A stretch of DNA of 64,000 bases from Blastobasis lacticolella. Taxonomy: Eukaryota > Arthropoda > Insecta > Lepidoptera > Blastobasidae. The notes beneath the pieces are model-generated. The model worked only from the letters and a program-made list of their open reading frames with translations. It had not been told where the DNA came from and did no database searches. The stretch covers positions 2,216,563-2,280,562 of the forward strand of contig LR990048.1 of the NCBI GenBank assembly GCA_905147135.1. The letters run 5' to 3'. Numbering within the stretch: position 1 is the stretch's first letter; every line of letters begins with the position of its first letter. This document shows, one piece after another, positions 10,506 to 20,690 of the stretch. The translations under genes and the position numbers were made by a program.

Positions 10506-10790
10506 GTTATTTATTTAATTTGACAAAACACAGGACAATGAACAGTTACACCGTTAAAGGAATCTCTTCCAGACAACCTTCGGCTGGAGAGAAGTAATAC
10601 TCTGTCCAGTCTGAGGAGCTCCCCTAGTTTGGTAGCAATCTCTGGTAGCACCAGAGAAGCTATAGGTAAGATTACGAACTGGTTGGGATCGCTGAATTAC
10701 AATGACACTGAAAAACTATTGGAAGTGGTAAAATGACAAATATAACTATTACAAAAGTAACAATATACACACATATATATGATATGGGGC
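10506..10790 (-). mobile_element. Family K LINE-type 3' UTR
   Basis: Begins in an A/T-rich tail and contains GGAATCTCTTCCAGACAACC, the K signature shared with 16165-16185 (TTTCTTCCAGCTAACC) and 60335-60350. No ORF2 sequence is recognised next to it. Confidence 0.45.
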
Positions 10791-10842
10791 ACCACGTGAT
10801 TTACACACCTAGATGAGTACACAATCACGCGCACAAACAACT

Positions 10843-10863
10843 CACACACACACAGACACGCAT

Positions 10864-10921
<58 letters not shown>

Positions 10922-10930
10922 ACGCACACT
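10843..10930 (-). repeat. (CA)n microsatellite
   Basis: A long CA run with a few interruptions (GACACG, TACACGC). The minus-strand ORF through it is an artefact. Confidence 0.95.
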
Positions 10931-11039
10931 AGACACAAGCATTTACTAGAATTGCAAGAGCGCACGCTACTCTTACTATTATTGTTTGCTTTTGTTTTAT
11001 TTAATTTGTAAGTATTATGTTTATTTTCTCCATGTTGGC

Positions 11040-11224
11040 CATTCTGATGGACTCAAATGTAAACTAGAACTGATCAATTCCTTGAGGTTTGGGACCTGGA
11101 GACCAAAGATATAGACGAAAGTTTAGTTTAGGCTCCAGTCTCACAATCTTGTACTGTAAACTGAAAATTGTAACCTTAAACACTGTATGTGAGAAATTAA
11201 ATTTTTATTATTATTATTATTATC
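11040..11224 (+). repeat. Probable retroposed 3' end with (TTA)n run
   Basis: Contains CCTGGAGACC and GGCTCCAGTCTC, also paired at 490-560, and ends in a TTATTA run at 11195-11223. The class is uncertain. Confidence 0.35.
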
Positions 11225-11227
11225 TCC

Positions 11228-11330
11228 CGCCTTATTTCTGCTAATGGTGTTCCAGATGTCCTTGGGCGGCTGTGACCACTTTCCATCAAGTATTCCGCTC
11301 GTCTGTTTATTTACCAATGACTTTAAAAAT
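11228..11330 (+). mobile_element. Element Z 3' fragment
   Basis: TGGTGTTCCAGATGTCC, GCGGCTGTGACCACTTTCC and CTCGTCTGTTTATTTACC correspond to the last 100 bp of Z on the plus strand, diverged. Confidence 0.6.
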
Positions 11331-11399
11331 GTTAGGAACTTGCCATCAGATCACGGAATCGGATGGTAACATTAACCAAGCGCGAGTGACTAGTAAAAC

Positions 11400-11550
11400 G
11401 CCTTCGCAGCCACACGGATGTCATACACAAGGCGACTAACGTCTATGGATAAAACTGATGAACCGGAAAATGGGCAGCAGCCGTCTCTATTGTGTACGAT
11501 TTCCTATCCGCCAATACCTGATAATAGTAAAAGGCGTATTACATAGCAAC
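11400..11550 (+). mobile_element. Element C, decayed copy
   Basis: ACACAAGGCGACTAACGT, then GGAAAATGGGCAGCAGC and ATCCGCCAATACC follow the order of intact C copies (for example 62236-62345) at lower identity. The 3' part and tail are lost. Confidence 0.6.
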
Positions 11551-11579
11551 CATAAAAAATGGACTTTCTTTTAGGATGA

Positions 11580-11670
11580 GAGTCGGTGGTCTAGAGGTCC
11601 GGCTCGTAAGCGCATGGTGCCGGGTTCGAACTCCAGTACCGTCATGTACCAATGACTCTTTTTCGACAGA
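11580..11670 (+). mobile_element. SINE-A head fragment
   Basis: GAGTCGGTGGTCTAGAGG, CTCGTAAGCGCATGG and a B-box-like GGTTCGAACTCC lead to ATGTACCAATGACTC, then the similarity stops. Confidence 0.7.
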
Positions 11671-11672
11671 AG

Positions 11673-11995
11673 GAGGGTTATGTTATTAGAACGTATGTAG
11701 GTATGTATGTCTATTTCGTAGGTATGCACGGGCTACAGCGGTAACGGCTCAGTGGATTTTAAGAAATGAGGTGATGTTAGATTCGTCTTGATTGCGCGAA
11801 AGACAACGGATATATTAAAATTTAAAAAATTCAAATTGGCGAATTCTAGCTGCCATTAATGTGACTTCTGAAAATATTTCTTCTCTAAAACCAATCGGGT
11901 GGGATATCAAAATAAAGTTCATCAAAAGGATTATAAGGTATATTTTAGAGTACTCTAAAACGACATATAGGATGCAGCTGCCTTAGGACAACTGA
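11673..11995. other. No gene seen
   Basis: Includes GTATGT-rich simple sequence at 11693-11712. Nothing else is supported. Confidence 0.4.
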
Positions 11996-12256
11996 CGACC
12001 TGAGTGGTTCAATGGTCAACATGCCGTCTGTCACGCAAGAGGTCCCGGGTTCGATTCCCGGCCGCGCAGAAATTGAATGATGAATTTTAATTTCTGTTAC
12101 GGGTCTGGGTGTTCTATGTATAATAAGTATGTATTTAAAAAAAAAGTGTTTAAGTAGTATATCAGTTATCTAGCACCCATAGTACAAGCTATGCTTAGTT
12201 TGGGCTAGATGGCGCTGTGTGAATTTGTCATAAAAAAAAAAAAAAAAAAAAAACGT
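11996..12256 (+). mobile_element. SINE-B, tRNA-headed, complete copy
   Basis: The head has an A-box-like TGGTTCAATGG and a B box GGTTCGATTCC ending CCGCGCAG, as in a tRNA-derived Pol III promoter. The body contains TTCTGTTACGGGTCTGGGTG and GGCGCTGTGTGAATTTGTC, then a long A run. Copies on the minus strand lie at 41468-41735 and 56848-57105. Confidence 0.85.
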
Positions 12257-12304
12257 TATCATCAAAATTCCTAAACTTGAAGCTAATCTTCAAGCTCACG
12301 CTAA

Positions 12305-12425
12305 TTGATTGGATGGATGACCTCGCAAAGGCCGTAGGAGGGTGATGGATGCAAGAGACGCAGACCCGCGCGGTGTGGAAGGCGTGGGAGGCCTATGTTC
12401 AGAATTAGATTTCCTGCGACGTGGG
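12305..12425 (+). mobile_element. RTE-like LINE coding remnant
   Basis: One frame reads WMDDLAKAVGG, then a stop, then WMQETQTRAVWKAWEAYVQN. This is the conserved C-terminal pattern of RTE ORFs (compare RWTDDLVRIAGTSWM in the 24.3-25.4 kb copy). It carries stops, so it is dead. Confidence 0.7.
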
Positions 12426-12520
12426 CGTCCTGAAATTGTTTTTAAACAATGACGCAGTTCTATCTTGTAAGCGTTATGATTTACATTTATCAGGTGGTAG
12501 GCCTTAGGAGTTCTCCGTCA

Positions 12521-12777
12521 GTAGAGCTCGTCTAATCTAAAATGACGCTCCCCACTATCGCATTAACGCACACAAGCATGTTTAAAATATGGACGCAATA
12601 CATATACAAATGCCGTTGTAATTGTTCATTCAGTTGCCGGTCAGATTCAAACGTCGGAGCACGCGTCGTTCATTGGCTCCCACACAGATGAAGTGTCGTT
12701 ATCAATATTTGCACTTACACATCGAAATCAACTAACTAAGTAGTGGGGCGCGTCATTTTAGACTAGACGAGCTCTAC
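12521..12777. mobile_element. MITE S, copy 2
   Basis: Same length (257 bp) and inverted ends as copy 1, starting GTAGAGCTCGTCTA and ending with its complement. Internal words such as AAATGCCGTTGTAATT and AGCACGCGTCGTTCATTGGC are shared with copy 1. Confidence 0.85.
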
Positions 12778-12824
12778 CACCTTATCTATTTCTACGGTGA
12801 AGCAACAATGCTTGGATTGTTGCG

Positions 12825-13015
12825 TTCCGATTTGAAAGATAATAACAGCCAGTGCAATTACATGCATGAGGCATTTCATCTTAGTTCTTACAGTGACAAC
12901 GCAGCTGTGGTTCTGCATTTTTGATGCCTTAAACTAAATGCATGAATCGACAGTTACCACTTATCATCAAGTGGGATGTCTGCTCGTATATCATTGCGTA
13001 GTGTATAAGGTATTT
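12825..13015 (+). mobile_element. Element D
   Basis: Contains TGCATGAGGCATTTCATCTT, TTCTTACAGTGACAACGCA and TTACCACTTATCATCAAGTG, recurring at 36490-36690, 44922-45012 and 61508-61700. Short and noncoding; probably a SINE or LINE end. Confidence 0.6.
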
Positions 13016-13364
13016 ATTTCTATATATTTTCAGTGAAAATTTACTGCATCCTAAATACTGTATTCGATCTCACCGATCGATAAAAACACTTTAAACTTTT
13101 AGTAAATGAAGCAAGTATAATGTATCATTAATTAATTAATTTGATTTGATTGTAACTTTAAATTCATATTTTTATTTAATTTATTTAAATGTAAGACAGC
13201 GTTAAGGAGGAGCGAACTATCCCAACACAGACAAATAATACTTGTCTACTGGGAGTGTTCAACCTGATGTACCCACTACAAATATTGAATTAATAAAAAA
13301 AAAATTATAAAAAAAAAAAAAAAATCTGATCTATCATTCATCAAGTAAGTTGGCATGCCAGTAG
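13016..13364. other. AT-rich, no gene seen
   Basis: Includes A/T homopolymer runs near 13299-13324. No supported feature. Confidence 0.5.
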
Positions 13365-13500
13365 TGGCTGTGACAATACTTGAGTGGCGATCAGCACTAT
13401 GTATGTATGATAAAATGTACGAAATTGACCGGCCATAGAGCCGTATTGAACGCAGTGCGTTCACTTAGCAGACGAGCACTGTGAGAACGCATAGTAACGC
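13365..13500. repeat. Repeat M (possible MITE)
   Basis: Words TGAGTGGCGATCAGCACTATG and AGAGCCGTATTGAACGCAGTG recur, separately or together, at 34890-35012 and 42270-42365. Ends were not defined. Confidence 0.45.
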
Positions 13501-13531
13501 TACTTTACTTTATTGTTTGTCAATACAATAA

Positions 13532-13870
13532 ATTGGACGAAGGCTGGGCCCTGCGTTATACTCGTGAACGGGTGCTGCCTTGGTGGACTGGCTTACTCTT
13601 GCTGTAGTTTTAGGTGGTTTTTCTTTTTCTTAATTACACTAGACATACCTATATAATATAATATAGCGTTCCGGCTCTGCCTGGCATTGTCGAGCACGGT
13701 TCGGTCGTGGTTGGCGAGGCGATACGTTTATCTACGGCCATAGGGCGGTCAGCGTGTCACTGTGTGTTTCCTTCCTACTTTCCGACCCCCCTCCTTTTTG
13801 ACGATTGAAAGAGATATTTAATGTCCTAATCAATAAAGAAATTTTGAATTTTTGAATTTTTTTTTGAATA
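13532..13870 (+). mobile_element. Family L LINE 3' end
   Basis: Begins with an ORF tail reading LDEGWALRYTRERVLPWW then TGLLLL and a stop. A 3' UTR follows with ACTGTGTGTTTCCTTCC, then CAATAAAG and repeated TTTTGAA. Collinear with 47547-47878 and, inverted, 44037-44395. Confidence 0.75.
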
Positions 13871-14205
13871 CAAGTATAAGTGTATTAAACTTATCAATGG
13901 TATTAAGTCAGAACTACACAGAGTTTATTTAGATAACTTCGATGAAATTATAAATCATCGAAATTGATATTATGACATTACGAGTAGATTCAACCGAGAC
14001 AGAGGTCTCGGGTTAGGCTTAGGAGCCCTAATGTCTTGAGGATGTATACGCAATTTTGGTTTCTGTACTATTGACAGGAAGCTTATATTGTTATTTGTTA
14101 ACAAACACGCAGCACCCCATCGACACAGTGTTGTCCCCCAGTCATCGTGTCGCAAGCGGTGACGTCAAAAGGGGCCGTCAATTACGAAGAATCGTCACAG
14201 CTAAG
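13871..14205. other. No gene seen
   Basis: No ORF or family could be supported. Confidence 0.45.
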
Positions 14206-14330
14206 TCGGATGTGGGAGTCAAGGGCTTACGGCGCGAGGATGCCGAAGACAAGGAAAACTGGAGAGAAAGAATGAAGAAAATCAGACACTGGCAGAAGCC
14301 GGGATTGACCTCCCGGATGATGATATAATT
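14206..14330 (+). mobile_element. RTE-2 LINE 3' end fragment
   Basis: The frame GLRREDAEDKENWRERMKKI, then RHWQKPGLTS, parallels RREDTEDRAKWRKK at 6920-6965, and both run into a GATGATGA-type tail. Confidence 0.7.
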
Positions 14331-14458
14331 ATGATTCATGCTACACCGTGCCAGCTCCGAGCTGATTCTCGGCCGTGGCTCGGCTATCGCTCGGACACGC
14401 TAATGCCATAATGAGGAGCCCTTAGGGACACTATTACATGAAAGCGTTCATCATAATC

Positions 14459-14655
14459 ACTACATAGTATAAAACAAAGTCGCTTTCTCTGTCCCTATGT
14501 CCCTTTGTATGCTTAAATCTTTGAAACTACGCAACGGATTTTGATGCGGTTTTTTTTAATAGATAGAGTGATTCAAGAGGAAGGTTTATAAGCAAGAAAA
14601 ATGGGTAGAGGGTGGGTAGGTGTACGTGAACGAAGTCGCGCCGGGTCCACTAGTA
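14459..14655 (+). mobile_element. Helitron-like element H, copy a
   Basis: Starts AAACAAAGTCGCTTTC, passes ACGCAACGGATTTTGATGCGG and GAGTGATTCAAGAGGAAGG, and ends GTCGCGCCGGGTCCACTAGT. CTAGT at the 3' end without inverted terminal repeats fits nonautonomous Helitrons of Lepidoptera. Confidence 0.6.
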
Positions 14656-14893
14656 ATATTATAAATCAAAGTCGCTTCCCGCCGTCTATCCCAATATGTC
14701 TATGTACGCTTATATCTTTTAATCTACGCAACGGATTTTAATGCGGTTTTCAACAATAGATTGAGAGTGATTAAAGAGGAAGGTTTATATGCAAGAAAAA
14801 AAGAGTAGGTAGGTGTAGGGTAGAGTAAGAGGTAGGGATAGGGTAGGGTAGGGTTAAGACGCCACGCGAAATAAGTCGCGCCAGGTCCACTAG
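14656..14893 (+). mobile_element. Helitron-like element H, copy b, directly after copy a
   Basis: Repeats the H order (AATCAAAGTCGCTTCC, ACGCAACGGATTTTAATGCG) and ends GTCGCGCCAGGTCCACTAGT. It contains an extra AGGGTAGGGTAGGG-type tract. Head-to-tail with copy a. Confidence 0.6.
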
Positions 14894-15195
14894 TACAAAA
14901 TATACGGGATATTATTTAACCGTGCTTCGGCCGAGACTCGGCACGGACCCGGCAATGACCGGGCTCGATTTAGCGTGAGTTATCCTTTAATTTTGATGTG
15001 CAAACTGAATTTGCAATAAGCTAATGATAGTAGAAAGGATGGCGATCTGCCAAATGTGGGTACGAAAAACCGTAAATTAGAACGCACAAAACTAAACCAG
15101 TAAAAGTGATGCGATTTATCCCCATACCTATATCCAAAAATTGATTGTAGATATTTCAATAGATTCAAATCATTCGTAAATAGAGGGAGCTACTT
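14894..15195. other. No gene seen
   Basis: A GC-rich patch at 14930-14970 (GACTCGGCACGGACC) resembles one at 14345-14400, but the relationship is unclear. Confidence 0.4.
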
Positions 15196-15467
15196 GAGCA
15201 CGAAGGTCCGGGGTCCGCCTTGACAACAATCCAGAATTTGGCATAACAGGTAATTACATTGGAGCGACTGCCATTTTACTTCCGTGGCCCTGTTAACAGG
15301 GGAACCTGAGCAGATTCAATCATGGTGCAGGTTTCATCGCCAAAAGAGCATCAATTAGTGTTAAACGAATGTACATAACCGAGAAAAATGTCAATGGTAC
15401 AGGGATCGAATCCGGTACCTCTCGCATTCGAATCGGACCCATTACCCAGTAAGCCACCGACGCTCCC
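15196..15467 (-). mobile_element. SINE-A, nearly complete
   Basis: Minus-strand order from tail to head: GGTCCGGGGTCCGCCTTGA, GGAGCGACTGCC, ATGTACATAAC, then GATCGAATCCGGTACCTCTC and CCACCGACGCTCC. Confidence 0.85.
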
Positions 15468-16017
15468 TCGACAGCTATTATATCTACTTTAAAAGAAAAC
15501 AATACAACCCTCAGGCTACACATACCTCAGAATGGAACAGGAAAGCAATTTCAACCCTCCATTTTCACCCTAGCCCCTAGCATAAAACACTCAGCAGAAT
15601 ATTCCATAAAGATGTAGTTGATCTCTTTTCCATCTTGTTTATACTGACGTGCATGACGTCTGACAGTAATAAATACAGATGAAGTGTACACGAGGTGTAC
15701 AAAACCCCGTAAAAAATGTTAAGCGGCAAAATATAAGCATACCTCCGGCACCTTAATTGTGTTTATGAGACTCCCGTTAACACTTATCTTTCTTTTTCAC
15801 CGTATTACCTTACATATATTTTTTCATCTGGCCCGAGATATATTCAGATGCGCGGAAAAATTTGCACGTGTGCCGGAGGCGTGAAGTATTATATTTAACA
15901 GTTTGAGTTATGTCTGTTTTGTTCGTCGTGTGGAAAGGTATTTTACATATGTATGTTTGTAAGATAATATAAAAAAGATAATTATGAACCAATTCCGAAA
16001 ATTACTCTTTAATATAT
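15468..16017. other. No gene seen
   Basis: Only short ORFs; no supported repeat. Confidence 0.5.
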
Positions 16018-16680
16018 AACAAATTAAAGTCGCTTTCCACATCTGTATGTCAGTCTGTAAGTATGTATGTATGTATGTAATATCTTTATTGCATCAATTT
16101 ATAACATTACAGGAAATAAAAATACAGTTTATAATGCAAAGGCGAGCTTATCCCACAACGGGATTTCTTCCAGCTAACCTTTGATAAGCCGAGAAGACCT
16201 TTGATGAGCGGTGAAAGCAATTAAGAGTAAAAACAATTAACTATAAAGAATATAACCCCATATATACATATGAGGATGTAAATATTGGCAGACTATATAC
16301 TAATTACTAATCAAATACTCCGCTCCGCTTTAAGTCCGCCATTGTACTGTAATGTGCATGAAGTTTTAAATAAATAAATAAATAATACCAGTACATAAAT
16401 TAACAATTCCTATTATACATAAATATTCAAAATATAATAAATAAACCTGTATAATATGACGACAGATATATAAATAAATAAAGCTCATTCATCAAGTTTT
16501 AAGAAAAAATTTCTGCTAACTCCTCCGTTTCGTTCACGCAACGGATTTCGATGAGGTTTTCAGCATCAGCTAGAAAATTTCTCCCTGAAGGTCTTAAGGT
16601 CCTAAGAGTTTCATACCTCAAATACATTATAGTAAAGTAAAGCCGAGAAAACCTATGCGAAGCCGGGTCAAGTCACTAGT
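16018..16680 (+). mobile_element. Helitron-like element H interrupted by K sequence
   Basis: The left part ATTAAAGTCGCTTTCC breaks at a GTAT run near 16057-16079. The right part resumes near 16515 with ACGCAACGGATTTCGATG and ends GTCAAGTCACTAGT. About 430 bp of A/T-rich K-type sequence lies between. Confidence 0.5.
16081..16500 (-). mobile_element. Family K LINE-type 3' UTR inside H
   Basis: On the minus strand it ends GCAATAAAGATAT and contains CGGGATTTCTTCCAGCTAACC (as read on plus). The distal part is TAAATAAATA-rich, so the inner boundary is uncertain. Confidence 0.45.
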
Positions 16681-16889
16681 TAAATATAACATTAGTTTAT
16701 TTATCCAAATCTGCCACGAGTGCGAATCGAAAAGGTCAAAGAAAATCTAAAGACAGGTGAGATGAAAGTCAAATGCATGTCTAGCCCAATATATAAAAAG
16801 AGAAAAACATTCTGTGGTAACAATTTTACAGTCTACCATCCCATGCGAGTAATTCAGCTTGCGATTCATACGTAAAATTGCAACCTATT

Positions 16890-17036
16890 ACTATTTTTTT
16901 AAGCTTGGTAGACAAACATTCAAGCGGGCCACCTGATGGAAAGTGGTCACCGCCGCCCAAGGACACCAGCAATACCAGGGGCGTTACCACCGCCTGTGTT
17001 GCCCACCCCATTATAATACAGAGACAACGCATCATA
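16890..17036 (-). mobile_element. Element Z 3' half
   Basis: AAGCTTGGTAGACAAACATT, GGGCCACCTGATGGAAAGTGG and ACCGCCTGTGTTGCCC match Z on the minus strand; the head is missing. Confidence 0.75.
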
Positions 17037-17063
17037 TTCTGAAGATTAGTTTGTTAGAATGCT

Positions 17064-17249
17064 ACACTTTCACTACACATGTTATCGGGTTTGTTACCGT
17101 TGCATGCGTCATGGTCACGAGTTGACTGGTGCCGCTGTGTGAAGTCGCTCCAAAGGACAGACATATCGGTCCACCCTCTTTCGGATTCGACGATTACCCT
17201 CACTTTGTAGGGAAAGTGTAGTGAATAACCACGAAAGTCTTAAAACCTA
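17064..17249. mobile_element. Element R, complete, flanked by 12-bp direct repeats
   Basis: TGTTAGAATGCT stands at 17052-17063 and again at 17250-17261. The 186-bp insert runs from ACACTTTCACTACACATG to CACGAAAGTCTTAAAACCTA. Both ends contain TTCACTACAC in opposite orientation at different offsets. It is too short for coding; the class is unresolved because 12 bp is long for most DNA transposons. Confidence 0.7.
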
Positions 17250-17308
17250 TGTTAGAATGCTGATCAGAAGAGAGTTTCATGGGCTGTCAATTCACTAGAT
17301 TAGTTAAA

Positions 17309-17582
17309 GTAGAGCTCGTCTTAGCTGAAATGACGCGCCCCACTATCGCATTAACGCACACAAGCAAATTTAAAATATGGACGCAATACATATACAAATG
17401 CCGTTGTAATTAGTCATTCAGTTCAGTTTCTGGTGAGACTCAAACGTAGGAGCACGCGTCGTTCGATTGGAGCAGTTGACGCTCCCACACAGATAAGGTG
17501 TCGTTATTAAAATTTGCACTCACACATCGAAATCAACTAATTAAGTAGTAGGGCGCGTCATTTCAGCTTAGACAAGCTCTGC
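17309..17582. mobile_element. MITE S, copy 3 (variant)
   Basis: The left end GTAGAGCTCGTC and the right end AAGCTCTGC are S termini with substitutions. An extra segment near 17460-17480 (GGAGCAGTTGAC) makes it 274 bp. Both ends carry AGCTGAAATGACG where copies 1-2 read (A/G)TCTAAAATGACG. Confidence 0.8.
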
Positions 17583-18195
17583 ACTGATATTTTAGGTGTC
17601 CAAGAAGGATGTTGGCGGTTTGGATAAAAAAATAATGAATAAATAATATCGTACACAATACGCACGCTATTCTCGGCTGTATGACTCTATTGAGGCTACA
17701 TTTTCAAAAAATTCTACTTAAACCAACATATGTTCCTTTACCATATTTCCAACAAAAAACACTTATTGTAGTGTTCAAAGTGCCAACACCATTTTTGGAT
17801 ACCCTAGAATGAATTTTGATATTTCCATACCAAACTAACTCCATAATCCGTACATTTAGAAATAAAATGTTGACTCTCTTCTTGAAAGCTCTACATCGCC
17901 CTAGCGCGGAGCCTAGGCCCAGATATAGTTTTGTTATCTGTCACTGTGTAAATACGGTAAACAAAACAAAGCATAATATATTTAAAATTCATCATCTAAC
18001 TTCAAACGAAGCCGGGAAAACTGAACCATACCCAGCCATCATGAATAAAACGCGAGCCCAAAGTGAGAGTCCTTGTACTTCACGCAGCTATTTCTTCGTA
18101 AAAGCCTTCTCCATACTAGAATATATTGTGATAGATCTACGTTGGTCATATAAAAACGTTGTATAAGCTTAATATAGACACTTTTGTTTCAGGAT
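17583..18195. other. No gene seen
   Basis: A forward 116-codon ORF (17816-18166) has no recognisable domain and no repeat context; judged accidental. Confidence 0.45.
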
Positions 18196-18541
18196 TTTTT
18201 TTTTATGTCATACGATAGGCAAACAGGCAAGCGGGCCACCTGATGGAAAATGGTCACCACTGCCTATAGACATTAGCAATACCGAGACTATCGCCAATGC
18301 GTTGTTATAGAGGTATAACACGTTACTCTGGCAGCAAAAAGGCAAATATCCCTCCACTGCCAAAGCCACGCTTCCCCAAATTCCCACCCCATTGAGCTCT
18401 GGAAACCGTACTCACCGGCAGAAACACAACACTATTTAAAAGAGTATTGTTTAGCTGCGGTATTCTGTAAGGTGGAGGTACTTCCCCAGTCGGGCGGCTC
18501 CAATTCGAACGGGATACCCCGCTATGCCCTACCTCTCTTAA
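18196..18541 (-). mobile_element. Element Z, complete copy
   Basis: T run, GATAGGCAAACAGGCAAGCG, CACGTTACTCTGGCAGC, CAGAAACACAACACTATTT and CCGCTATGCCCTACCTC line up with 3808-4130 over the full length. Confidence 0.85.
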
Positions 18542-19549
18542 ATTGGGAAGGAATTGGGAAGAAGCACTAGTTTAGTGTCAACATTCTTGAGCGATAGAGG
18601 GTGTAACGTTCGCAGAGATGGGAGCTGGATGGGTGACCATTTCGTACTTTAAGGCTAGTCGAACTTCAGCATTCGTTAGGTGTAATAACCTCCTAATACA
18701 GTTTGCGAAGCGAGGTTGATCAAGGTCAAGGATTTTACATATCGATGACCTCATCGATCAAGGTCTTTTGTTGGGTCTTAAAACTGGTTAAACTGTCTCG
18801 GAAGCCTATTGGCACCCCGTATATTTTTAATTCAGCAAAAAGCGACCTCAACTTGCCGCTGACTACCTCGACGTTTTGTAGAACTCTACATAGAGACATG
18901 TAGAGAATGTAGAGTCACGTTACGTAGCTACTAATTGCGACCACCGCGCCACTACCACTTGAAATCTGAACGAGCTGCGTCTCTACCTCAAAATAAAAAG
19001 CGTCTGCACTCTACCATAGAGACTCTCCATTTGAATTAAATTTAAGGCGCCCAAGTTTTGCGGGCAGCGCTCCTTTTTTAATAAATTTATGGACTAGCAA
19101 AAATATTTATGAATGAAAAATTTCGCTGCCGGTGTAATGAAAATATTCAAATTGCAACTGGGATGCTTTTGATTTGGGATTTATTAAATTACGAGACGCG
19201 GCTTGCTTCTCGGACATTTTTCTTTGCAGCTATAAAATTGTTTTTGTCGTTAATTTGTGTGACAAAAGCATTCCGTGTCTTAAGTGTTATAAAGTTTTGA
19301 AATTGATTCTTTTGACAAAGGTAGATAAATAATTAATGACTACTTTCTAAGCCCTTTATTTGAAACTACGAGTGTGCTTTAGGTTAAAATGTCAAAATAA
19401 AATTTGCAATATTCAATTTTAAAGTAGCTTAGTTACCTTACCTTTTTAATATAAAAACTTGTCAGGTATTTTCCTGCGATCTCAACTGATGTTGAGTTTG
19501 ATGCAGTCTACCATAAAGCCTTTTGATTATATACCTATTCACTATTGTC
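18542..19549. other. No gene seen; one hairpin
   Basis: GTAGAACTCTACAT and ATGTAGAGAATGTAGAG at about 18878-18914 form a short local inverted repeat. Otherwise AT-rich with accidental ORFs. Confidence 0.45.
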
Positions 19550-19640
19550 TAAAAGAGAATCTACTTAGAAAAGAGCATTAGTACATGGCAGTACTGGAAT
19601 TCGAACCCGCTACCTCGACCCCTTAACCTTAATATCCCGA
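19550..19640 (-). mobile_element. SINE-A head fragment
   Basis: AGTACATGGCAGTACTGG, then ATTCGAACCCGCTACCTC, is the tRNA-like head read in reverse; the body is missing. Confidence 0.6.
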
Positions 19641-19896
19641 AGAGAACCTATTTATGGAGCCAACGTGAAGAACGCTCAATCAAAACAAAAATGCCGTGGA
19701 AAATCTCTAACGACGCCCTCGGGGTAAAAATCTCTATTCAAACGATTTCAACTCTCTGAGTAAAAACAAATATATATTTCATAATACATCGCGGGCGAAA
19801 TAAGTGCTGCAATCGTGATGTGTTTATTTTTCACAGTTTTAACAGCTCAGCCGTAATATTTGGATACGTGTAAAGTATTCAACATAATAGTATCTT
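19641..19896. other. No gene seen
   Basis: No supported feature. Confidence 0.4.
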
Positions 19897-20156
19897 GTAA
19901 GGGGCCGTGTGGTGTCCGGCAGAGTAGAATAGCACCAACCCATGGGTGTCGTACAAGGCGACTAATGTTTTCGAGGCAAAAGATCAAGAGTCTCCGTAGT
20001 CTGGAAAATGGGCAGCAGCATTTTCCATTGTTATATTTCAATACTGCGATCTCCAACCCGCCTGCCAAACGTGGAGATTATGGCAATAAACTCCCTTTAC
20101 GTGGCCCAAAGTCCTGCAGTGGACTGTTACGGGCTGTGATGATGATGAAGGGGCCG
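19897..20156 (+). mobile_element. Element C, complete
   Basis: Starts GTGTGGTGTCCGGCAGAG, passes GGGTGTCGTACAAGGCGACT and CTGCCAAACGTGGAGATTAT, ends GCAGTGGACTGTTACGGGCT then GTGATGATGATGA. The RTE-like tail suggests mobilisation by RTE machinery. Confidence 0.85.
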
Positions 20157-20214
20157 TAAGCTTGTATTCTATCTTAGTGAGAATAAAAAGTCATGTATTA
20201 TGTACCGGAAGAAG

Positions 20215-20375
20215 TTCTGTAAACGATACTTTATTTTGTAAAGTAAAGCGCATCAAAATCTGTTGCATGGTTTGGGAGGAGTTAGCGTATATGTAGACAG
20301 ACAGACGCAAAAAGCGATTTACAATGTATGTATAAAAGAGCTTCCATAGGACGAAATCTGCTAGTCAATCTATTC
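20215..20375 (-). mobile_element. Helitron-like element H, degraded
   Basis: CATCAAAATCTGTTGCATGG and CAAAAAGCGATTTACAATG resemble the reverse complement of H. The right end ATCTGCTAGTCA does not fit clean boundaries. Confidence 0.4.
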
Positions 20376-20504
20376 AGATTATCCAATTGAATTGGCTACA
20401 ATCCGATTGTCCATCCTTGATGGGTCCACACGTGATCATTTGATTGCCAATCTGTAAAATCTGTAAAATCGATCGTAGCTCGGGAACCGACTCGGATACA
20501 ATAA

Positions 20505-20690
20505 GGAATGGAACGCGTTGCCTGCGAGTGTGTTCCCTGATCACTATAATCTGGACGCCTTCAAGGCCAGAGTGAATAGGCTGTTCCTAGACAGGCATGC
20601 TCCATCTTCGACCGCATCGTCACTTACCACCAGGTGAGATGGCGGTCAAATGCCTGGATAGTCGAAAATTATAAACAAGAAAAAAGAAAC
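20505..20690 (+). mobile_element. Family J LINE 3' end
   Basis: AAGGAATGGAACGCGTTGCC, CCTTCAAGGCCAGAGTGAA and CACTTACCACCAGGTGAG are J ORF2 end and 3' UTR. The copy is severely 5' truncated. Confidence 0.9.

Noticed and set aside
10697..10942. 81-codon minus ORF with repeated CV
   Set aside because: It is the translation of a CA microsatellite.
12000..12070. Functional tRNA gene at the SINE-B head
   Set aside because: The same SINE body and A tail follow as in other SINE-B copies.
17816..18166. 116-codon ORF
   Set aside because: No domain, splice or repeat context; length is compatible with chance.
19860..20159. Recurrent ORF with NPPAKRGDYGN as a small protein family
   Set aside because: The peptide is seen in several element C copies only because C itself is repeated; the frame varies and has no start or stop consistency.
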